Shown one piece after another: positions 1 through 10,000 of a stretch of DNA of 64,000 nt. The notes under the pieces were generated by a model. The model ran no database searches, was not told the DNA's origin, and worked only from the letters and a program-made list of their open reading frames with translations. The stretch's first letter is position 1, and the number at the start of each line of letters is the position of its first letter. The position numbers and the translations under genes were made by a program. Origin of the DNA: Cladopsammia gracilis (lineage: Eukaryota > Cnidaria > Anthozoa > Scleractinia > Dendrophylliidae); the NCBI GenBank assembly GCA_022457155.1, contig JAJGOT010000259.1, positions 328,501 through 392,500 of the forward strand, read 5' to 3'.

Positions 1-433
1 GGAAAGTTTGCAGAGATTAGCGACCTTTAATTCTCTCTCAGAACTATCGACTATGGTCTACGTGGAATTTCGAGTCGACTGGAGGCGTTGGAGCGAATTT
101 ACGGCCGATATCCTTCGGTGTATCCGATCGGCTCGATGAGTGGAGTGCTCTCTCTTTCAGAGGGAGGAAGAAACAGTTGAACTAAAAATCGCTGGAATCG
201 CGATTCGATCCCAAAACCTCTCACTGAGACACAAGTAAACACACAAAGAAGTTCAGGTAAACCGGTTTTATTCAAATATCGTTCCTAATTTTACGCTCAA
301 ATTCGAAGTGAATTTTCCCAATACAAATCCGTATAATTTCGCTATTACGCAACAGTTACCACGACGTTTATCACTTGAGCTTAGGCTACCTGTGCTGCCA
401 GATGGTACGTTGTGACAAAAGGCAGTATCCTCT
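1..433 (+). repeat. Left copy of a direct repeat flanking the LINE
   Basis: These bases recur at 5451-5883 with no difference that I could find by eye. After base 433 the two copies diverge: the left runs into LINE ORF1 sequence, the right into unrelated flank. The left copy may extend beyond the window start. Identity suggests a recent event. Possible readings are a very long target-site duplication, a tandem duplication, or an assembly artefact. Confidence 0.9.
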
Positions 434-881
434 AGAAATCCACGGCATCCCTCAAGAAGCTTATACCACAACCGAGGAGGTTGTTTTAAAAATGGGAGAG
501 GTATTGGATGTACCGATCTCTCCGGGTGACATCGAAATTTCCCACCAGCTCAAATCACAAAACAAACCAATTATTGTTAAATTCCTCAGCCACAAGGTTA
601 AATCCAGTCTTTACAAAAAGCGTACGGCGCTCAAGAATATAACGGTGTCTGATTTGTTTCCCACGTCTGATTATGCTACATCACTAGGACGAGGAAATCG
701 TATCTTCTTAAACGAAAACCTCACAACCTACCGGCGTAGTGTTGTCAAAAAAGCAAATGGTATGAGGAAAAATGGACTGCTCGTCAGTGTGTGGACAATT
801 GACGGTAAGATCTTTGTTAAGACTTCACCTTCGGGATCATCAGTAAGAATCCACTGCTTAGAAGATCTGGATAATTTGTAA
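402..881 (+). CDS. LINE ORF1 protein, C-terminal part (5' truncated)
   Basis: The frame from the first ATG at 402 is open to 881, about 159 codons; the frame itself opens further upstream, within the repeat. Codons 12 onward carry the LEIHGIPQ opening typical of the L1-type ORF1 RNA-binding domain. Later there is a PIIVKF strand, a run of basic residues, and a GKIFVK strand near the C-terminus. These resemble the RRM and C-terminal region of L1-like ORF1 nucleic-acid chaperones. The usual N-terminal coiled coil is missing. The first roughly 10 codons come from the flanking repeat rather than the LINE, so this is a chimeric start and probably not a functional protein. Family assignment is recognition, not a search. 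Confidence 0.7.
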   Translation: MVRCDKRQYPLEIHGIPQEAYTTTEEVVLKMGEVLDVPISPGDIEISHQLKSQNKPIIVKFLSHKVKSSLYKKRTALKNITVSDLFPTSDYATSLGRGNRIFLNENLTTYRRSVVKKANGMRKNGLLVSVWTIDGKIFVKTSPSGSSVRIHCLEDLDNL

Positions 882-3800
882 TTCTGGTACAGGGGAAGGG
901 CATCGAAAGGAATCTAGCATGCAAGAGGTTGCTTTCAATGTAACGTTGTTTTCTGTTCCTGTTATAAGTACTTTAAGTCTCCGATCTTGTTTCCTGTTTA
1001 TTTACGTATATGCTTTTGTAGTTGTTCTCTTAATCATCGGCCAGTTAATTAACAGATTCTCTCTTGGTTATATTTCCTTTTTTTTTTCCTTACCCCTGAT
1101 CTTATAGTAACGGTATAAGTAAACACAGTATTTTGTCACTTAACGTTCGGGGTTTGAGAAATCGCGTTAAAAGAAACAGTATATTTAGTTTTTTAAAAGA
1201 TAAAAACTGTCAAATCTATTTCCTACAAGAAATTTATTCAGTTCCTGATGACGCAAATACGTGGAGTAATGAATGGGGAGGTGACATTTTCTTTTCGCAT
1301 GGATCGACACACAGCCGTGGTGTTTGCATCTTAATTAACCCTTCGTGCAAATATACTGTTGAAAGCCTCAATAGGGACCAAAACGGAAGAATCATTTCAA
1401 TTAACCTGAGCTTCGGCTCTGCAAATATTTCTTTGTGCAACATATATGCTCCCAACGATCTACAACAACAATTAGCCTTTTTGAACAATCTGAATAACTT
1501 TTTGATAACAAATTTGGACATTGGTAATCTTATTGTTGGTGGAGATTGGAATGTTACTCTGGAAGCTGTTGACAAAAAAGGTGGGTCCCAGTGGAAACCC
1601 ACCTCATACCGCAATCAACTCATTTCTATGATGAAAGAATTTTCACTGATTGATGTCTATAGAAATCTTAATCCAAGTAAGCTTTGTTTCACCTACGATT
1701 CCAAAGCTTTAAAGCTCTCTTCTCGTATTGATTTTTTTCTCGTATCACAACCCCTTGTAGATCGAGTTTCTCATTTGGACACTTTAGTTTCCATCGCGCC
1801 TGACCACAAAGCAATTAGAGTCCAATTGCAACTGGAAAATGACAATAGAGGCCCTGGGCTATGGAAATTTAATAATTCATTGTTAGAAGACGAAATTTAT
1901 GTTAAATTGATCACTGACAGCTACGCTGTCATTCAAAAGAAATACTCAGGAATCGAAGACAAAAGGCTGAAATGGGAACTCATTAAGATGGAAATACGTG
2001 GCATTACTATTCCTTTCTCTAAAAATAAAGCTAAACAGTTACACCAAAAAGAAAGGGACATTCAAAATAGACTACAAGTGCTTGACAGAGTCATTTCTAA
2101 CAGTCCTAATACAGACTGTATTAAGAATGAAATAAACGAATATATTAATTTAAAAGAAGAAATCGATCTTATTTATCAAAAGAAGGGTAAAGGTAGTATT
2201 ATACGTTCCAAATGTAAATGGATTGAACGAGGTGAAAAGCCGACCGCTTTCTTTTTCAACCTAGAGAAAAGGAATTATAATCGTAAGTCAATTAAAAAGC
2301 TGGAGGGAGCAGAAGGTACAACCTTGACTAATGAGGACGAAATATTAAAAGAAATTGAAACTTTTTATAAACAATTGTATAACTCCGGATTAGACGAAAA
2401 TGACTCATTCGATTTGTTTGTACAAGGTCTAAAAACTCCTAAACTCCAAGACCAACAGAGAAACGAATTAGAAGGCGAAATTACACTGGCGGAGTGCAAA
2501 GTAGTACTGCGGACTTTCAGTAACGGGAAATCACCAGGCGAGGACGGCTTTACATGGGAGTTTTACAATTGTTTCTTTGATCTACTAGGACAGGACTTAA
2601 TAAACTGTTTCAATGAGGCATATGTGAAAGGCGAAATGTCAGTTTCGCAGAGAAGAGGTGTAATATCTCTCCTCCCAAAAGAAGACGCCGATCTCCTAAA
2701 GCTTGCAAATTGGCGTCCGATCACGTTACTAAATGTTGACTATAAAATTGCATCAAAAGTCATAGCCAGGAGACTTGAAAAGGTTTTGGATCTCTTAATA
2801 AGCCCTGACCAGACAGGCTTTCTGAAAGGTCGATACATTGGGCAAAATATTAGATTGGTCAACGACGTAGTAGAACAAACAAAAATACAAAATATTCCAG
2901 GTATTCTCGTACAGCTTGATTTTTGTAAAGCTTTTGATACTATCGAATGGAGCTTCATTAAAAGAAGCCTCGCACTCTTTAATTTTGGAGACAGTATACA
3001 ACAATGGGTCTGGACTTTCTATAATAATTCGGAGAGCGCTGTTCTTAACAATGGATTTTGCACAAATTTCTTTAAACTGTCGAGGGGAGTGAGGCAAGGT
3101 TGCCCTTTGTCCCCTTATTTATTTATCGTAGGGGCGGAAATTTTAGCGTGCAAAATCAGACAAGACAAAACAATAAAAGGAATAACAGTCTTTCAAAAAG
3201 AGCTAAAATTAAGCCAGTTTGCTGACGATACAACTCTTCTATGCAATGATTGTAATTCGGTCAATCGAGCTATCACGGTTCTCAATTCCTTTGGAAATCT
3301 ATCTGGCCTTAAGCTAAATCCGTCAAAAACCAAAGCGCTTTGGTTAGGGTCATTAAGAAATCGCAAGGATAAACCATTTAACTTTAAGTGGCCCAAAGAA
3401 CCGCTTAGAGTCCTTGGAACCCATATTTCATACGATGAGAAACAAAACGAGGAATTCAATTTTAAAGGAAAGATGCATAAACTTGACACCATTCTTGGTA
3501 TATGGAACTCTAGGAACCTCACACTTTTTGGCAAGTGTCTTATAACGAAATCTCTTGGCATCTCACAGCTAGTCCACCCACTTTCAACACTCGATTTTCC
3601 AACACAATTGGTTCAAGCTGTTAACTCGAGCATCTTTAAATTTATCTGGAAAAATCGAAGAGACAAAATCAAACGCAAAATTATGGTCCAAGACTATAAC
3701 AAAGGTGGTCTACGTGCTCCAAGCATAGAGACCATGGCCAAATCACTTAAACTGGCATGGATATCCAGGTTCTTACAAAATATACCTGCACATGACGACG

Positions 3801-5095
3801 AATCATGGAAGGTCATTCCCAATCACTTTTTCGATAAATATGGTGGCTTGAACTTCCTGTTACGTTGTAATTACGACAAGAACTTTCTTGATAAGATGTG
3901 TCTCCCTTACTTCTATAAGTTGATATTAATACATTTCTTAGAACTTAAAGTTTCTTACAATACGCAGTTTAGCCGGTTTGTATTATTCAATAATAAAGAT
4001 ATTTTAATTGGCGGCCATTCGTTCTTTTACAGAAGTTGGATGAATAAAAATGTCTTCCTTGTTCAAGATCTTTTAGGGGATGATGGTAAGGTTCTTTCTT
4101 ACTCGGAATTTTTTAGGAAATTTCAACTAAAAGGTAACTTCTTACAATACATGCAAGTTGTTTCTGCGATTCCTAAGGATCTGATGGAGGACGCACGGAG
4201 ATACGTCATTGATAAAACTAGTATTTTGTCCGAAAGCTCCTTCCAGCTCTCAGCGGACCTTTCATTAGATTTACTCAAAATGAAAAATAGAAATTATTAT
4301 TGGCTCCTGATTAGTAAAGACCAACATGAAATAAACGCTAACATAAAATGGGAAAGAGACCTCCTACCTGACAAAATACTTGCAAGGCATCATTTCTCCC
4401 GTGTGAAAAATATTTGCAGAGATAACAAACTAAGAGAATTCTACTTTAAACTCCTACACAGAATTGTCGTCACAAAAAGAGAACTGTTCACGTATGGTAT
4501 TGCAGAAAATGCGCTTTGCCCTTACTGCAGACAAAATGATTCAATAATTCATACTTTTTGTAACTGCCACTGGACCAAGTGGTTTTTCTCAGAAGTAATC
4601 AAATGGTTCAACGTCGAAAATGCCACCTCCTTTGCGCCATCCTCAAGTGAATTAATCTTTGGTCTTAATAATGACAGAAAGAATCAAAGCTCTTCGGCAA
4701 TTATTAAAAAGCTCGATTTTACTCTTTTGTTTGCTAAATATTACTTGTACATAAATAAGTTAGCTTCTAAAGATTTATCTTTGGATGAATTTAAGGCTAA
4801 AATCAGCTGGAGATACGATTTGGAAAAACCCCCTCCTTCAATTACTTTGTAGTATCTATCTTACCGGAATAATCTGTTAATTAGCAGGTCTATCGTTATT
4901 GTGCGTATTGCTACAACTGCTGTACTATTCTTTCTCTTTTTTATGTAATTTTGATTCAATCTGTAATTTCGGTATATGCTTTCTTTTAGTTTTAAACTTT
5001 GTAACTGTAATATATATATATGTATATATGTTTTGTCAATAAACTTTATGTATTAAGAATAAAAAAAAAAAAAAAAGAAAAAAAAAAAAAAAAAA
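434..5095 (+). mobile_element. 5'-truncated L1/Tx1-like non-LTR retrotransposon (LINE)
   Basis: The element starts abruptly inside ORF1 at the end of the direct repeat. It carries the ORF1 C-terminal half, a long uninterrupted ORF2, a short 3' UTR with AATAAA signals near 5038-5060, and an interrupted A-rich tail to about 5095. The order ORF1, then ORF2 with an apurinic-type endonuclease followed by reverse transcriptase, is the standard L1/Tx1-clade layout. The open ORF2 and identical flanking repeats point to a young insertion. The 5' truncation means it probably cannot move autonomously. The clade name is by motif recognition only. Confidence 0.88.
1133..4852 (+). CDS. LINE ORF2: endonuclease and reverse transcriptase
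   Basis: This is an uninterrupted frame of 1239 codons. Residues 1-235 form an exonuclease-endonuclease-phosphatase fold nicking domain: FLQE near 30, GGDWN near 136, SRIDFF near 195 and PDH near 222. Reverse transcriptase follows at about 480-760: NWRPITLLN, the aspartate motif LDFCKAFD near 596, the SRGVRQGCPLSPYLF block and the catalytic FADD near 696. A C-terminal CPYC...H...C zinc-knuckle-like cluster begins near 1128. Together these nick the target DNA and copy the element RNA at the nick. The frame begins with TTG; no in-frame ATG lies upstream before the stop at 1097-1099, and the first internal ATG is about 165 codons in. Start by reinitiation or a non-AUG codon, or loss of the start, is inferred. 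Confidence 0.93.
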   Translation: MSLNVRGLRNRVKRNSIFSFLKDKNCQIYFLQEIYSVPDDANTWSNEWGGDIFFSHGSTHSRGVCILINPSCKYTVESLNRDQNGRIISINLSFGSANISLCNIYAPNDLQQQLAFLNNLNNFLITNLDIGNLIVGGDWNVTLEAVDKKGGSQWKPTSYRNQLISMMKEFSLIDVYRNLNPSKLCFTYDSKALKLSSRIDFFLVSQPLVDRVSHLDTLVSIAPDHKAIRVQLQLENDNRGPGLWKFNNSLLEDEIYVKLITDSYAVIQKKYSGIEDKRLKWELIKMEIRGITIPFSKNKAKQLHQKERDIQNRLQVLDRVISNSPNTDCIKNEINEYINLKEEIDLIYQKKGKGSIIRSKCKWIERGEKPTAFFFNLEKRNYNRKSIKKLEGAEGTTLTNEDEILKEIETFYKQLYNSGLDENDSFDLFVQGLKTPKLQDQQRNELEGEITLAECKVVLRTFSNGKSPGEDGFTWEFYNCFFDLLGQDLINCFNEAYVKGEMSVSQRRGVISLLPKEDADLLKLANWRPITLLNVDYKIASKVIARRLEKVLDLLISPDQTGFLKGRYIGQNIRLVNDVVEQTKIQNIPGILVQLDFCKAFDTIEWSFIKRSLALFNFGDSIQQWVWTFYNNSESAVLNNGFCTNFFKLSRGVRQGCPLSPYLFIVGAEILACKIRQDKTIKGITVFQKELKLSQFADDTTLLCNDCNSVNRAITVLNSFGNLSGLKLNPSKTKALWLGSLRNRKDKPFNFKWPKEPLRVLGTHISYDEKQNEEFNFKGKMHKLDTILGIWNSRNLTLFGKCLITKSLGISQLVHPLSTLDFPTQLVQAVNSSIFKFIWKNRRDKIKRKIMVQDYNKGGLRAPSIETMAKSLKLAWISRFLQNIPAHDDESWKVIPNHFFDKYGGLNFLLRCNYDKNFLDKMCLPYFYKLILIHFLELKVSYNTQFSRFVLFNNKDILIGGHSFFYRSWMNKNVFLVQDLLGDDGKVLSYSEFFRKFQLKGNFLQYMQVVSAIPKDLMEDARRYVIDKTSILSESSFQLSADLSLDLLKMKNRNYYWLLISKDQHEINANIKWERDLLPDKILARHHFSRVKNICRDNKLREFYFKLLHRIVVTKRELFTYGIAENALCPYCRQNDSIIHTFCNCHWTKWFFSEVIKWFNVENATSFAPSSSELIFGLNNDRKNQSSSAIIKKLDFTLLFAKYYLYINKLASKDLSLDEFKAKISWRYDLEKPPPSITL

Positions 5096-5450
5096 GTGAA
5101 AAAAATGAAAAATGTAAACAACAAACGGCAAAAACCACGACTACAAACTGATGAAAGCAAGGTGCCGGATCTGTGGCCAAGATCTGGATCCGGGAGGGGG
5201 GATCTGGATCAGTAAAATCCTGTACTGGAAAGTGAAGTGCTGCGAGAAAAGCTTATGCAGAAGAAGACTTGTTTGGGGCTATCTCGTTAATTGCATGTAC
5301 TTTAGATAGTGAACAGATGAGCGACTTGATCTATTTTGCCATTGGATTAACTTGGTTAATATATATGCCGTTCGAAAGGCAAAACGCACGGCTACTGAAC
5401 GGATGAACGCGAAGTATGAATAAAGCCGCTTCTGATCAGGGCTCAAAACG

Positions 5451-5883
5451 GGAAAGTTTGCAGAGATTAGCGACCTTTAATTCTCTCTCAGAACTATCGA
5501 CTATGGTCTACGTGGAATTTCGAGTCGACTGGAGGCGTTGGAGCGAATTTACGGCCGATATCCTTCGGTGTATCCGATCGGCTCGATGAGTGGAGTGCTC
5601 TCTCTTTCAGAGGGAGGAAGAAACAGTTGAACTAAAAATCGCTGGAATCGCGATTCGATCCCAAAACCTCTCACTGAGACACAAGTAAACACACAAAGAA
5701 GTTCAGGTAAACCGGTTTTATTCAAATATCGTTCCTAATTTTACGCTCAAATTCGAAGTGAATTTTCCCAATACAAATCCGTATAATTTCGCTATTACGC
5801 AACAGTTACCACGACGTTTATCACTTGAGCTTAGGCTACCTGTGCTGCCAGATGGTACGTTGTGACAAAAGGCAGTATCCTCT
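5451..5883 (+). repeat. Right copy of the direct repeat flanking the LINE
   Basis: Matches 1-433 base for base as far as read by eye. It is separated from the LINE A-tail by about 355 bases (5096-5450). That stretch includes a short dispersed repeat whose start resembles 34541-34592 (shared 'cggcaaaa...gtgccggatct' pattern). Confidence 0.9.
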
Positions 5884-6255
5884 CGTGACCTTGTTTCTTT
5901 TGTGTAAGTGCCGATTGTCTAGAGGCAAAGAGACCTTTCTATGATATTTTCTGGGTAACCCCGTGATTTGAGGCGTTGTTTGAATTTTAAAACGCTCTCT
6001 TCAAATGTTTTCTTTTTTTGGGATGAGTTAGTTCAAAGCAATCTTATTGCTTTCGCCTTTAATGAATCCATATTTTACGCCTGGTGGGTGGCGTGAGGCG
6101 ATGGGTGTGTACTGAAAGGTCTCGGTCGGCTTGTAGTGAGTGTTGATATCCAAGATGGAATCTTTTGTAAATCTTTTCCCTTTATTAAAACACTGTGGTG
6201 ACAATCTAGTTAAATGCTGTTTTCTTTTTTTGATATTTTTCTCGAATTTTTTTTC
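5884..6255. other. Intergenic flank, nothing recognised
   Basis: AT-rich sequence without a convincing reading frame, repeat or RNA motif. Confidence 0.5.
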
Positions 6256-6260
6256 CGACT

Positions 6261-6394
6261 AACTCGAAGTCCAACTCGAAGTCCAACTCGAAGTCCAACT
6301 CGAAATCCAACTCCAAATCCAACTCGAAGTCCAACTCGAAGTCCAACTCGAAGTCCATCTCGAACTCGAGCTCAAACTCGAAGTCCAACTCGAG
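6261..6394 (+). repeat. Minisatellite, 12-bp unit
   Basis: About eleven tandem copies of a unit resembling ACTCGAAGTCCA with a few variants. Frames through it give low-complexity proteins on both strands and are not genes. Confidence 0.9.
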
Positions 6395-6474
6395 GTATCA
6401 TTACTCCCTTTATACTATTAGGTTATCTTCAAGATCTTTAATTAGAAAGAAAGATCGACCGGTAAACGAACATT

Positions 6475-7015
6475 AGTGACTCCAGTGGAGTCTATCCGTG
6501 ACCAATGGTTCCAGTGGACTCCAATGGAACACTTTTTCACACTCTCCGACGCATCAACAATATATTTTTTTCTAAGTCTCTCACAACTAGAAAACCTTTC
6601 ATTCCAGTGGAGTCTATTCGTGACCAATGGATCCAGTGGACTCCGGTGGAACACTTTTCCACAGCCTCCAACCCATCAACAATATATTTTTTTCTAAGTC
6701 TCTCACGACTAGAAAACCTTTGACTCCAGTAGAGTCTATTCGTGACCAATGGATTTAGTGGACTCCAATGAAACACTTCTTCACAGCCACCAACCCATCA
6801 ACAATATAATTTTTTCTAAGTCTCTCACGACTAGAAAACCTTTGACTCCAGTGGAGTCTATTCGTGACCAATGGATCCAGTGGACTCCAATGAAACACTT
6901 CTTCACAGCCACCAACCCATCAACAATATAATTTTTTCTATGTCTCTCACGACTAGAAAACCTTTGACTCCAGTGGAGTCTATTCGTGACCAATGGATCC
7001 ATTGACTTTAGAAAG
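6475..7015. repeat. 122-bp tandem repeat downstream of gene A
   Basis: The phrase TCCAGTGGAGTCTATTCG recurs at about 6481, 6603, 6725, 6847 and 6969, giving a constant period of 122 bp and about 4.5 copies. Each unit holds a small palindrome around ACTCCAGTGGAGT. The array ends about 70 bp from the gene A stop codon, so it lies in the 3' UTR or immediate downstream flank. Frames through it are artefacts. Confidence 0.92.
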
Positions 7016-7081
7016 GAGCCCTTCCATTTTCCCACTGGACTTCCGCTTTTCCGATAGAACGCAAGCATACACGACTAGAGT

Positions 7082-10000
7082 CTAGTTGAGTGTAGTGTCG
7101 AACCCTTCATTAGGCTGCCCTTCATGACGCTGGTTCATCAGCCGTCTTCGTTTCTTGAGGATCATGAAAACGTCAAAGATAACCACGATAATAGCAACTA
7201 ATACTCCGAGAACAATGCCAGCGATAGCCCCGCCCGATAGACCACCTTTGTCAACATCTTTTTTGTTATCATCATCGGTGTCTTTTGGAATATTTCCGCT
7301 TCCAGGAGCTCTTGTACCTGAAACTGCAACAGCAACAACTACTTGTTTAAGAAATCGAAACAGTATTAGTAATATTTATTTCCCACCTGCAAACTATTTC
7401 AGCTATACAATCTATGTAAAGCTTCTTTGCAGTATTTATTGAATTTGTGGATGAAATCCTTAATTACGTGTGACCATTGTATGGAAGTTTTACAGAGCAG
7501 TTTTTTCTTGTGTTTGTTTTTTATTATTTTGAACAACTAAAGTTTTCAATTATCAATTACATCTTTTCGAAGGTATGGCGTTAATCCTCAGAAGAGAGGC
7601 TACATCCACAAAATAAAACTTTGTGATGAAATCACTTGAGAGCCATGCCCTAATTTTCTTGAGTTCAACAAGAACATTGGCGTTAGAAAATGTGACAATT
7701 GCCACTTTTGCATATGTCTCGCTTTGGGTGAAGAGTGTCACTTACCTTCCTTTCCTCCATAACACGAATTAACATCTGCGCAGTATTTTTTGTCAAGAGG
7801 AGCGTCGTGTTTATCTCGGACACACCAGTAACATCCCACGACTCCATCACAAGAATTTGAATCCAGCTTCTTGTCGCATTGAGGATCAAAGCACTTCTGT
7901 AAATCATTAACTGAAGGATCGTTTACTTCTTCTGAAGCGATGACAGTCGCCGGTACAGGACAAATAGAAATGCTGATAAAAAAAGATGAAAAAGAAGGAA
8001 AATAATGTAGTATTACACTGCGACATAACTAAAACAACAAACGTTTGATAGGTTTGATTGACAAATCGCCGACGTACAAACAGCTTGTCACGTCCCATTA
8101 AAGTTAAAACGTGGTCCACAAACCGTCGAGTGATGACCAGGATTGTACGCAGAGGGGCCACGCTAATCCATGATAAGCGTCACAAAGTGTTCTCATCAAT
8201 AAACGTCTACCATTACTCTGTGAAATATGAAGTACTCATGCGATTGATACTTCCGTGCAATCCTGGATTACTTAGTTGGCCGGAAGAGAATCGACGATCG
8301 CAAACGCTATCTAGAAGTCAAATACACAACGATATTTTATTTGTGAAGTAAAAGTGCGCAAAAGTATGTTTATCACAATAGAGTAAGGCGGAGAGGATTG
8401 GTGGATGACACTAGTAGTATAGGTAACTCAACCTGCCATGTAGCCAATCAGGAGCGAATACATCTCATTAGCATCTCATTAAAAAATTCAGCCAATCACA
8501 GGCCGTGTTATAATTGATGATGAGAGATTGTCAACGGTTATGCGCGAAGTCGAGGCAATCTCATTAGCATCTCATTAGCATGCACTTTGTGTTTTTTTTT
8601 TTCCTTTTTTTTTCTCTCTGACCGAGCGGAACCTAGGACCCACCCTTCTCTGACAAAGCAGGATTCCGTCCCAAGCCGTCTCAAGCGATCCCGAGCGATC
8701 CCGAGCAGGATCTGGGACCTACCCTTCTGTGATCGAGCGAGATCGAATTTTTTTTAATGAAATGCTAATGAGATGCTTATGAGATCGCCTCGACTTTGCG
8801 CAAAACCGTTGACAATCTCTCATCATCATTTATAGCACGGCCTCTGATTGGCTGAAAATGAGATGCTAATGAGATGTACTCGCTCCTGATTGGCTACATG
8901 ACAGGTTGAGCTACCTATACTACTGACACTTTGTGATAACTATCATGGAGTAGCATACATGGTCATATTCTGCGTGCAATCCTGGACATTGCTACGAAAC
9001 GAAGTCGGTAACTGACAGGAGTAACTCGTTACCTAACTGTGGAAAAAGTTTTATACCAAATCAATGTTAGAAGATTTTCGCGCAAACGTCCTTAAGTCTT
9101 CTAGAGCAGAAAAATGTGAGAACTTACTTGCTTCCTGGAAACTCATTTCTACAATAATGGAAGTCAAGCCGTGAGATACAAGGGCACTGGCAGGTCAACC
9201 CAGCAATATTTGAGCACTCTTTATTGGCAGAGCCGCATGTGAAGCAAGATTTTGATGGACAAAAGCTGTCAAGTTTTTTGATCCCTAGTAAAATGAATAG
9301 ACAATAAAATTAGTAATTATTATTAAACATTTATGAAGTGTTCATGGATTGACTTGCCAAAACGCTTCAGAAGCTAAAAGAACCGGTGAAAATCAAAACA
9401 GAATCAATTTAGAATTCAATGAGTCCTTATTCGCTAATATGTTTACAGAATGTTTTTCAATATTTTTTCAATATTAGTCGATATGCCCTTCAAAACCCAA
9501 TACTACAGAGTGTCCAGGCAATGAAGATGCCTGGACACTCTGTAGTATTGGTGTGAATGCTTTCAATAAATTACTGCATCTAAAGGCAAAGTCAGTTAAA
9601 AACAAACTATATAGCCAAATACATGATATAAACAATTATGCCATAACCGCGTATTGTGACAAAATTCTTACCTAAGAACGCATTGCTTCCGACCACTTTA
9701 GAAAGCTGGTATTGTCTACACCACTGTCCAGTAGCCAGCGTGTTCACGCCTTGAAATGGAATACTCAACTCATAAAAGTTCTCTGTGTTAATTTCCTCCA
9801 AGTTTCTACATTGCTTTTTCACCAAATGTCCTTTTTGTATAAGGTCTTCTGCTATCTCTTTTTCTTTCGCGGTGATGTGAATGTGCTGAAGCTTCTTTAC
9901 TGTGATGTCAGGTGACACGAAATCTTTGTGCATGATAAGAAATCCCGCTCCATCTAACACGAAGCACTCGTAGTTGCTTTCTTCGCAGATTGGAAATGTA

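Noticed and set aside
1..5883. LTR retrotransposon reading of the direct repeats
   Set aside because: The interior is a LINE with an A-tail and has no protease, integrase or primer-binding site.
6206..6441. Repetitive proteins on both strands (Phe-Glu-Leu or Arg-Ser-Pro-Thr rich)
   Set aside because: Both are readings of the 12-bp minisatellite.
6475..7015. CRISPR-like array of regular repeats
   Set aside because: Units are contiguous 122-bp tandem copies without unique spacers, and the genome is eukaryotic.
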